DNA from: Candidatus Firestoneibacteriota bacterium
Lineage (GTDB): Bacteria > Oederibacteriota > JAAXVQ01 > JAUVAV01
Length of the DNA: 8,854 nt
NCBI GenBank assembly: GCA_030635415.1
Contig: DAOVYW010000087.1
Coordinates: 1 to 8,854 of the forward strand
Direction: 5' to 3'
Shown here: positions 1 to 5,366 of the stretch, piece by piece
Numbering within the stretch: position 1 is the stretch's first letter
Layout of the letters: each line of letters begins with the position of its first letter
Made by a program: the position numbers and the translations under genes
The notes under the pieces: model-generated
Told to the model about the DNA's origin: nothing
Seen by the model: only the letters and a program-made list of their open reading frames with translations
Database searches by the model: none

Positions 1-1
1 A

Positions 2-73
2 GAATACGCGGGGCTTAGCGGGATAAAACCCATGCAAGTTGCGGAAAAGGTAAAGGAACTGGTGGGGAAATAG
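2..73 (+). CDS. 3' end of an unidentified protein-coding gene (partial)
   Basis: An open frame enters from the left edge and ends at TAG (71-73). The 23 visible residues end in a helix-like, Lys/Glu/Val-rich tail (VAEKVKELVGK), typical of a soluble protein C-terminus. I do not recognise the family from so short a piece. The gene lies on the same strand as everything else and stops about 30 bp before the first palindromic repeat, so that repeat occupies its 3' flank. It is judged coding only because the frame is open and the composition is protein-like; a chance open stretch of this length is possible. Confidence 0.45.
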   Translation, partial: EYAGLSGIKPMQVAEKVKELVGK

Positions 74-103
74 GGTAAGGGAGAGTGTTTTTACGGGGAT
101 TTT

Positions 104-146
104 TAATACCCCCCTTTTTCAAAAAGGGGGGCGAGGGGGGATTTTA
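104..146 (+). repeat. C6T5/A5G6 palindromic repeat, copy A (forward)
   Basis: Perfect 11-bp inverted repeat: CCCCCCTTTTT (109-119), a single C, then AAAAAGGGGGG (121-131). It is followed by an extension CGAGGGGGGATTTTA (132-146) and preceded by TAATA. This is the most complete copy of a family with members near 3918, 4020, 4428 and 5257. It lies between the upstream gene's stop and the SIR2-like gene. The G-run half is not followed by a T-tract, so it is not a standard intrinsic terminator, although a transcript would fold strongly. Similar short G/C-A/T-block palindromes are known as MITE- or REP-like interspersed repeats in many bacteria; no transposase is present in this copy. Confidence 0.8.
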
Positions 147-193
147 CAGTAGTTTGAATATAACAGTTTGTCAAAAAGCATCTGATGTAAATG

Positions 194-208
194 AGGTGAA
201 TTTATTTG
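194..208 (+). promoter_or_regulatory. Shine-Dalgarno site that sets the TTG start of the SIR2-like gene
   Basis: AGGTGA (194-199) lies 6 nt before TTG (206-208). An in-frame stop (TGA, 197-199) overlaps this site, so the frame cannot begin further upstream, and the next in-frame codons (AAT, TTA) are not starts. The Shine-Dalgarno site also lies inside a two-codon frame, ATG-AGG-TGA (191-199). Confidence 0.6.
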
Positions 209-3082
209 CGGATAAAAGATATAGATTTCCCGCTAGAGATAATCAATGCACGCGAAGAGGGAAATTTGGTCATCTTTGCGGGTGCCGGCGTATCCATGGG
301 ACCGCCTTCCAAGCTGCCTGGTTTTAAGGAATTAGCAGAGCAAATGGCTGAACATGTACTAAACACGAAAAAAGATGAGCCGTCTGATATAATTTTGGGC
401 CGCCTGGAAAGAGAAAAAAACATACCGGTTCATCAGCAAATCAAGGAAATACTAGGGAAACCCGATTCAAAGCCCACCTCATTGCATAAATCAATAGTTG
501 ATCTTTTTGATTGCCCGGACAAAATACGTATTGTGACAACGAATGCGGACCGGCATTTCTCAACAATTGTTAAGGAGCGCTTTCAGGATGAGGTGGATAT
601 TTATTGTGCGCCCGCCTTGCCGCTTGGTCATGAATTTAATGGGGTTGTTTATTTACACGGTTCGGTAGATAAAAAAGACCCGAAACAGCTTATTTTTACA
701 GATAGCGACTTTGGCCGCGCCTATTTAACCCAGGGCTGGGCAACCCGGTTTTTGGTGGATATGTTTGAACAGAAAGAGTATGTGGTTCTCTTCATAGGCT
801 ACAGTCATAATGATACGGATATGCGCTATTTAGCACGCGGCTTAGTTCCAGGCGATTCTTCTCGTTATGCCTTAACTGAAGAAGGCAAAAATAAAGATTG
901 GGAATTTTTGGGAATTACTCCTTTAACATATCCAATGAAAAATGAGCCGAACAAACACAGTACGCTGGATGAAGCAGTAGCTGCTTGGGCAGAGCGCGCC
1001 AGGATGGGCGCAATGGATCAGGAAAGGGAAATCAGGGAAATAGTTGAATTGCCTCCGCCGATAGATACTGAAACGTTGGATAAAATTGCAGATGCCCTGA
1101 AAAGTAAAGTAAAGGTGCGTTTTTTCGCGCGTTATGCCCGTGATCCAGCCTGGCTGCATTGGATTGAAGCTAAAAATGCCTTTGAAAAATTATTTCAGCC
1201 CAGTGACGAGTATAATGAGACTGATGAAATTATAGCCAGCTGGTTTGCCGGACATTTTATCTGTCAGCATGCAGATGAGTCTTTGGCATTGGTTCGACGC
1301 CAAGGACAGAGGCTTAATTCTATTTTATGGCAAATAATTGCGCATAAGCTGTCTTCTTGTGACCCGCGGCCGGATGCTAAAACACTTGCCAAATGGGTAA
1401 CGGTTTTAATAAGCAGTGTGCAGCCGCATTGGCACAAAGCATGGTTAAACCACCTAATTAGTGAATGCCGATATCCTGAGGACCGTAATACAGCTATTTT
1501 ATTGTTTGAATACCTGACCAGGCCGCGCTTGAAACTCGCACCTTCGTTCAATCATTTTTTAAAAAAGGGCGAAAAATCTGGACTAATAGATGCTGAAATT
1601 GTTTTTGAAGGAGAGGAATATTCGTTAAGAGAGGCGTGGCAGAAGATATTTAAACCCCATCTTGATGATTTTTATGCCCAAGTAGAACAAATCTTGACGA
1701 GTCAATTGACTCAAAGCCATCAATTGTTTTGCGCTTGGGACAAGGCGGCTGAGAACTATGACCTGATTAGTAGTGATCGCTCAGCAATAGAACCGCATGA
1801 GCAGGATCGTAATTCCGGGGGAATGGATATAATTATTGATGCTTTCCGGGAAACAATAGAATGGATGCTTAGGCATGTGCCGGAACGAGCTAATACCGTG
1901 ATCGAGGCCTGGAGCAGGTCAAATGTGATGCTTCTGAAAAGGCTTGCCATTCACGCTATAACGGAAAACCAAAAAATGAATCCGGATGAAAAGATCGGCT
2001 GGGTTTTAAAGCAAAACTGGATATACACTTATGGCCTGAAACACGAAATTTATCGTCTTTTTGATAATGCTTATCCTAAGGCTACAGAACAAGTCCGTTG
2101 GCATCTTATAGAACAAGTTAAACGCGGCCCACAGGAGGTTTTTAATAATCCCGCCTATGCAGTATACAATTTACTTGACTGGCTGGCCAAAATAGCGCCT
2201 GAATGCAATCTGGCTGCGAGTAATTTAAAAGCTATGCAGGAGGCGCATCCTGATTTCAAGCCGAGTAGATATCCTGATCCTTACATCCGGTCGTCGGTCT
2301 CGGTTTTTACGGGGGGGCCAAGTCCAATCAGCCTGAAGGCATTAATTGCCACGAATCCCCGTAAAGAGATAGACTTCATGCTCACATATCAAGGGGAAAC
2401 CTCAATAGCCACGGATACATATAATAACAGGAATGATTTTCTGGCTGTAATTGACAGAGCAGCCCAAGATTTCTCGTGGAGTTGGCAATTAGTAGTAGCG
2501 CTGCGGGAAAAAGAAAAGTGGAAAATTGATCTCTGGGAAAGCCTATTCAGAGGTTGGCAGGCTGGGGACTTGTCAGAAACAGAATGGAAGCAAGTGCTGG
2601 CTCTGCTTAATGAATGTGTTCAACTCCACGCCTTTTCAGGTCTGATCGCGGACTTGTTAGTAAATGGCATTGGCAAAGAGGAAGCTGGATTACCATTAGC
2701 CTGTTTGGAAATGGCTGAAAGACTGGTTGACCAATTGTGGGATGGTTTCTCTAAGCATGGCATTGCTGAAACAGAAACGCCGGATCAGGAGTGGTTAACC
2801 AAAGCCATCAATCATCCTGGCGGAAAGTTGGCGAACTTTTGGTTATATGCGCTCTCAAAGCGGCGGCAAGAGGCAGGCGCTGATTGGAGCGGCCTTCCAC
2901 AGGAATATCTGGATCGTTTTACAAAAATCATTACCAATGAATCTTATGCCGCGCAAATGGGACGTGTTGTACTGGCAAGCCAAACACACTTTTTGTTTGG
3001 ATATGCACCCGGCTGGACGCGAGAAAGGATAATACCCTTATTTGATTGGTCAAAGAATGTGAAACAAGCTCAGCAGGCCTGA
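206..3082 (+). CDS. SIR2-like NAD-hydrolase domain protein with large C-terminal region, cut short by an in-frame TGA
   Basis: The N-terminal ~240 residues form a SIR2-like (SIR2_2) fold. Visible motifs are the nucleotide-binding GAGVS (26-30), TTNAD (111-115, with N113), the catalytic-type His in YLHGS (H151), and FIGYSHND (196-203). The N113/H151 pair and its spacing resemble NAD-cleaving defence proteins such as ThsA, so NADase activity is plausible but inferred. Residues ~270-958 are a long, mostly helical region with no recognised enzymatic motif; in relatives such regions sense phage proteins. Motifs near the end (NHPGGKLANFWLYALS, LASQTHFLFG, PLFDWS) match my memory of SIR2-DUF4020 proteins. 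The start is TTG with an AGGTGA Shine-Dalgarno. The frame stops at TGA (3080-3082) and then continues open in the same frame to 3766, so this is probably a nonsense-mutated ~1185-aa gene. Codon use is more A/T-rich than in the heptose genes, which suggests acquisition by transfer. Confidence 0.85.
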   Translation: MRIKDIDFPLEIINAREEGNLVIFAGAGVSMGPPSKLPGFKELAEQMAEHVLNTKKDEPSDIILGRLEREKNIPVHQQIKEILGKPDSKPTSLHKSIVDLFDCPDKIRIVTTNADRHFSTIVKERFQDEVDIYCAPALPLGHEFNGVVYLHGSVDKKDPKQLIFTDSDFGRAYLTQGWATRFLVDMFEQKEYVVLFIGYSHNDTDMRYLARGLVPGDSSRYALTEEGKNKDWEFLGITPLTYPMKNEPNKHSTLDEAVAAWAERARMGAMDQEREIREIVELPPPIDTETLDKIADALKSKVKVRFFARYARDPAWLHWIEAKNAFEKLFQPSDEYNETDEIIASWFAGHFICQHADESLALVRRQGQRLNSILWQIIAHKLSSCDPRPDAKTLAKWVTVLISSVQPHWHKAWLNHLISECRYPEDRNTAILLFEYLTRPRLKLAPSFNHFLKKGEKSGLIDAEIVFEGEEYSLREAWQKIFKPHLDDFYAQVEQILTSQLTQSHQLFCAWDKAAENYDLISSDRSAIEPHEQDRNSGGMDIIIDAFRETIEWMLRHVPERANTVIEAWSRSNVMLLKRLAIHAITENQKMNPDEKIGWVLKQNWIYTYGLKHEIYRLFDNAYPKATEQVRWHLIEQVKRGPQEVFNNPAYAVYNLLDWLAKIAPECNLAASNLKAMQEAHPDFKPSRYPDPYIRSSVSVFTGGPSPISLKALIATNPRKEIDFMLTYQGETSIATDTYNNRNDFLAVIDRAAQDFSWSWQLVVALREKEKWKIDLWESLFRGWQAGDLSETEWKQVLALLNECVQLHAFSGLIADLLVNGIGKEEAGLPLACLEMAERLVDQLWDGFSKHGIAETETPDQEWLTKAINHPGGKLANFWLYALSKRRQEAGADWSGLPQEYLDRFTKIITNESYAAQMGRVVLASQTHFLFGYAPGWTRERIIPLFDWSKNVKQAQQA

Positions 3083-3106
3083 CATGGGTATGTTTTTTGT
3101 GGAAGA

Positions 3107-3766
3107 TTGAATGAGGAATTTCTCGCCGACTTATTGCCGCTTTATGAACAAACCTTTTTGAAGATATCAAACGAACCAAAAAGAATACGTGAACAGTTTT
3201 GTGTTCATCTTGCAGTTATTGCGGTTTATAGTCCGATTAATCCTGTGGAGCATGGGTGGCTGAAAAAATTCATATCACAGGCTGATCCTAAAGATCGGGC
3301 TAGTTGGGCTGGGAGTGTAGGTCAACAACTTCCTGTCAAGGAGGTGTCGGTAAAAGAGCTGTGGCAGCGTTGGATGTCTGAGTATTGGTCGCAGCGTAAC
3401 GCAGGCAATCCCCAGCCGCTTAATGAGGAAGAAAAAGAGCAAATGATACGCTGGGTAATTCCACTTGAACCGGTTTTTTCAGAAGTAGTGGAAGAAATTT
3501 GCGTCATGCCTGCGCCTCGTCTTGAGTATACGAGGTTTTACCACGAGCTTATAGCAAAAAAGTTCGCAGAAAAACACCCGATAGCGCTGACACGATTGCT
3601 CAACCATACTCTTTCAAATGCTTGCCAGAATTTTCTTCATTGCGATACAGTGAAAGAAATGGTACAAACGCTTAGGAGTTCAAAGGCGCCACAGCAAGAA
3701 CTGCGTGAGGTGGGTGATAAATTGACGGAATTAGGTTGTCAGGGTGTATCTGATTTATTTAAATAA
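3107..3766 (+). pseudogene. C-terminal DUF4020-like remnant of the SIR2 protein, same frame, downstream of the TGA
   Basis: This 219-codon frame is in register with the preceding SIR2-like gene and separated from it only by TGA plus nine sense codons (3083-3109, encoding HGYVFCGRL). Its content is typical of the C-terminal domain of SIR2-DUF4020 proteins: WQRWMSEYWSQRNAG (about residues 85-99), EEKEQMIRWV, then a Pro-rich turn and a terminal helical LLNHTL stretch. The only possible start near its beginning is TTG (3107), with GGAAG just 1 nt upstream, too close to serve as a ribosome-binding site. Independent translation is therefore unlikely. The remnant would be made by read-through (UGA followed by C is a leaky context) or not at all. 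Its reading frame has no further stop, so the interruption is recent or tolerated. Confidence 0.75.
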
Positions 3767-3917
3767 TAATGGCGATTAGTAAAAAAACAGTACTAGCAGA
3801 CCATTAAACCTTGGAATCTAAATTGAAATAGTTAAAAAGAAAAAAAGAGCTCACTGGCAGGGTAAATGGGTTATATTACGCTTTGTGAAAATTTAACCAA
3901 CCAGGAACACATTTTGT

Positions 3918-3957
3918 TTTACCCCCCTTTAAAAAGGGGGGAGGGAAGGGGAATTTT
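3918..3957 (+). repeat. C6T5/A5G6 palindromic repeat, copy B (forward)
   Basis: CCCCCCTTT (3922-3930) pairs with AAAGGGGGG (3933-3941) around AA, followed by a degenerate extension AGGGAAGGGGAATTTT. It has the same orientation as copy A (palindrome first, then the G-rich extension ending in ATTTT-like sequence), but the stem is shorter and the extension diverged. Confidence 0.7.
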
Positions 3958-4019
3958 ATAAACTTGTTAAAGTTGAGTGATCTGCATATTTTGCGGCATA
4001 AAATTATACCACAGTATTC

Positions 4020-4068
4020 CTCTCCTTGAAAAAGTCCACCTAGGGCACAAGGGGCGAGGGGGGATTTA
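4020..4068 (+). repeat. C6T5/A5G6 repeat, copy C (forward, degenerate left half) abutting the DUF559 gene
   Basis: The right half, GGGGCGAGGGGGGATTTA (4051-4068), is nearly identical to 128-145 of copy A. The left half (CTTGAAAAAGTCCACCTAGGGCACAA) is diverged and keeps only the GAAAAA centre. The copy ends 9 bp before the DUF559 start codon. The DUF559 reading frame stays open back through the repeat to a TGA at 4027-4029, but no start codon lies in that stretch. Confidence 0.65.
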
Positions 4069-4077
4069 ATAAAACCC

Positions 4078-4425
4078 ATGTTGGATTACAACAAAAACTT
4101 CAAAAAATATTCGCGTGAACTCAGAACAAACCTGACAGAGGCTGAAAAGCATATCTGGGCGCGGCTAAGGTGTAAACAACTTAAAAACAAGCAATTTTAT
4201 AGACGAAAAATCATAGGTAATTATATCGTTGATTTTTATTGCCCCGAAGCCAAGCTGGTAATTGAAATTGACGGCGGCCAGCATTATAGTGAAGCTGGAA
4301 AAACGAGGGATGAGGAAAGAGATAAAACCTTGCAAGAACAAGGGCTTGTGATTTTGAGATTCTCGGATAGAGAAGTATTTAAAAATGTATCCGGAGTAAT
4401 GGCAAGGATTTATGCGGGTTTGTAA
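4078..4425 (+). CDS. DUF559 family endonuclease-like protein (PD-(D/E)XK / Vsr-like fold)
   Basis: 115 aa, the usual length for stand-alone DUF559 proteins. The family hallmarks appear in order: an N-terminal helix (LRTNLTEAEKHIW, 15-27), a basic segment QFYRRKIIGNYIVDFYCP (39-56), the acidic core VIEIDGGQH (61-69), then RDEERDKTLQEQGLVILRF (77-95). D52, E63 and D65 are the likely metal-binding residues. The fold is related to very-short-patch-repair endonucleases; substrate and role are unknown for most members. The gene is alone, starts at ATG with a poor Shine-Dalgarno (only the G-run of repeat copy C, ~13 nt upstream), and lies between oppositely oriented arms of the same repeat. No methylase accompanies it, so a restriction role is not indicated. 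Family assignment is firm; biological function is open. Confidence 0.85.
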   Translation: MLDYNKNFKKYSRELRTNLTEAEKHIWARLRCKQLKNKQFYRRKIIGNYIVDFYCPEAKLVIEIDGGQHYSEAGKTRDEERDKTLQEQGLVILRFSDREVFKNVSGVMARIYAGL

Positions 4426-4427
4426 TT

Positions 4428-4504
4428 AAAAATCCCCCCTGCCCCCCTTTTTGCCAGTCCTGCCTGTCCTGGATGCTTTTGTCCAGGGAAAAGGGGGGGT
4501 ATTA
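4428..4504 (-). repeat. C6T5/A5G6 palindromic repeat, copy D (reverse, with loop insertion)
   Basis: AAATCCCCCCTGCCCCCC (4430-4447) followed by TTTTT is the reverse complement of the right half of copy A, minus one base. AAAAGGGGGGGTATTA (4489-4504) is the reverse complement of the left half of copy A, with one extra G. Between the halves is ~36 bp absent from copy A. It contains its own stem, CCTGGA (4468-4473) with TCCAGG (4482-4487). The copy starts a few bases after the DUF559 stop codon. Confidence 0.75.
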
Positions 4505-4592
4505 AAGAAGAGGGGGTGGATGAATAAGCCGGAATGACGACTATGAGAAGACTCAAAGATAATTACTGTCTGAACTACCGAAAAGTATTAAG

Positions 4593-4621
4593 TTGATAAA
4601 TTTTACACTCTGTATTACAAT
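4593..4621 (+). promoter_or_regulatory. Sigma-70-type promoter of the toxin-antitoxin operon
   Basis: TTGATA (4593-4598) and TACAAT (4616-4621) are separated by exactly 17 bp, each with one mismatch to consensus. The -10 box lies 21 bp before the antitoxin start and is covered by the inverted-repeat operator, as expected for an autoregulated operon. A sequence prediction only. Confidence 0.65.
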
Positions 4622-4630
4622 TTAATACAG
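4610..4630 (+). promoter_or_regulatory. Inverted-repeat operator for the CopG-type antitoxin
   Basis: Perfect 8-bp arms CTGTATTA (4610-4617) and TAATACAG (4623-4630) flank a 5-bp centre CAATT. The site covers the -10 box and reaches the Shine-Dalgarno. An extra half-site GTATTA lies at 4585-4590, upstream of the -35. Ribbon-helix-helix antitoxins usually bind such palindromes as dimers, alone or with their toxin, to repress their own operon; that use here is inferred. Confidence 0.65.
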
Positions 4631-4642
4631 GAGGTGTTGAAA

Positions 4643-4864
4643 ATGAGAAATGTGGTTGCTATCAGTTTAACCGACAGCTTGCTGAAAAAGCTTGCTGCCG
4701 AAGCGAAAACGGAACATACTTCCCGGAGCGAGATAATAAGAAGGTCCCTTAAACAGCACTTTTTTGTAAGGGATTTTACCGCCCTGCGAGACAAAGCCAT
4801 AAGTGAATTAGCTGCCAAGGGAGTGACTTTAACCGAGGACCGGATATTTGATGAGATATCATGA
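4643..4864 (+). CDS. Ribbon-helix-helix (CopG/MetJ-Arc type) antitoxin
   Basis: 73 aa. The N-terminus has the CopG pattern: a beta strand (NVVAISLTDSLLKKL, 3-17) for dimerisation and DNA contact, then helix A (LLKKLAAEAK) and helix B after TSRSEIIRRSLKQHF (29-43). The C-terminal tail (44-73) is acidic and likely wraps the toxin. ATG at 4643 is chosen because AGGAGG (4629-4634) lies 8 nt upstream; GTG 4634 overlaps that Shine-Dalgarno and TTG 4637 is too close. The gene overlaps the PIN toxin by 4 bp (ATGA, 4861-4864), implying translational coupling. It should neutralise the toxin and repress the operon through the palindrome over its promoter. The exact subfamily name is not certain. Confidence 0.85.
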   Translation: MRNVVAISLTDSLLKKLAAEAKTEHTSRSEIIRRSLKQHFFVRDFTALRDKAISELAAKGVTLTEDRIFDEIS

Positions 4865-5250
4865 AACTTTTCTTTGATACTAATGTTATCATTTCAGGTT
4901 CTATTACCCGGGGATATTCGTTTGAGGTTATAAAGGATGCTATTTATAAACATGAAGTTTATTATACCGAATATTTACTGAAAGAAATAAAAGAGGTTTT
5001 GCTTTCAAAATATTCCTTTTCAGACAGTATTCGTCAAGCAACGCTTTCTATAATGAAAAAGTATTTTATTAAGGGAAAGACCGCCGGTATAGTAAAAAAA
5101 ATCTGCCGGGATTCCGACGATAACCAAATATTGGCTGATGCCTTGGCAAATGGAATCGAATTTCTAATAACCGGCGACAAGGATTTGCTGGTTTTAAAGG
5201 AATACCAAGGTATGAAAATCATACTTCCGAAACAATATTGGAGTCTGTAG
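4861..5250 (+). CDS. PIN-domain toxin (putative ribonuclease of a type II toxin-antitoxin system)
   Basis: 129 aa, close to the typical length of the PIN-family toxins annotated as putative toxin-antitoxin toxin component. Metal-binding acidic residues of the PIN fold are visible: D6 in FFDTNVIISG, E42 or E45 in YLLKEIKEV, D86/D87 in CRDSDDNQILADA, and D106/D108 in LITGDKDLL. The family motif DPDDN reads DSDDN here. PIN toxins cleave specific RNAs with Mg2+ or Mn2+; the target cannot be predicted. ATG lies within the antitoxin's last codons (ATGA overlap), and the partner supplies the RHH antitoxin. All catalytic positions are intact, so the protein is probably active. Repeat copy E starts a few bases after the stop. 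Confidence 0.88.
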   Translation: MKLFFDTNVIISGSITRGYSFEVIKDAIYKHEVYYTEYLLKEIKEVLLSKYSFSDSIRQATLSIMKKYFIKGKTAGIVKKICRDSDDNQILADALANGIEFLITGDKDLLVLKEYQGMKIILPKQYWSL

Positions 5251-5256
5251 AAATAT

Positions 5257-5283
5257 TATCCCCCCCTTTTTAAAAAGGGGGAA
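5257..5283 (+). repeat. C6T5/A5G6 palindromic repeat, copy E (core only)
   Basis: CCCCCTTTTT (5262-5271) and AAAAAGGGGG (5272-5281) form a perfect 20-bp palindrome with two further C's on the left. It lacks the GCGAGGGGGGATTT extension of copies A and C. It lies just after the toxin stop codon (5250) and could block transcription from either side by folding, but has no trailing T-tract. Confidence 0.75.
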
Positions 5284-5366
5284 GAATGCTTAAAACCTGC
5301 TTTTGTACCTTAGTCCGGCAGGCTTGGTTTTCCACAACAGAAAATAATTAGGACAGGGAACGTAAA

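Larger units (their letters stand above)
3767..4077. other. 311-bp gap without a gene, carrying two repeat copies
   Basis: No convincing coding frame or RNA gene is seen on either strand. The first ~150 bp are A/T-rich with no clear promoter or terminator hairpin. The rest holds repeat copies B and C with about 60 bp of A/T-rich sequence between them. The small reverse-strand open frame here merely translates the repeats (Pro/Gly/Lys-rich) and is not a gene. Confidence 0.6.

Noticed and set aside
85..327. Forward 80-codon open frame at the start of the window
   Set aside because: The first half translates repeat copy A and the rest is an out-of-frame shadow of the SIR2-like gene.
3080..3125. 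TGA as a selenocysteine codon or as Trp in an alternative code
   Set aside because: TGA ends the antitoxin, lipoprotein, gmhA and hldC genes, so it is a stop here. No convincing SECIS-type hairpin follows 3082, and the expected residue is Trp rather than a catalytic Cys.
3876..4079. Reverse-strand 67-codon open frame
   Set aside because: Its sequence is the translation of repeat copies B and C (Pro/Gly/Lys-rich blocks) and shows no ribosome-binding site or family resemblance.
5257..5283. Copy E as an intrinsic terminator of the toxin-antitoxin operon
   Set aside because: The stem is A/T-centred and no T-tract follows the G-run. It matches the dispersed repeat family instead, although some effect on transcription is possible.
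104..5283. CRISPR array made of the G/C-run repeats
   Set aside because: The copies are palindromic, irregularly spaced by tens to thousands of bases, vary in length and orientation, and have no cas genes nearby.
5296..5322. CCTGC/GCAGG hairpin before the lipoprotein gene
   Set aside because: Only 5 bp of stem with a 17-nt loop; too weak to call.
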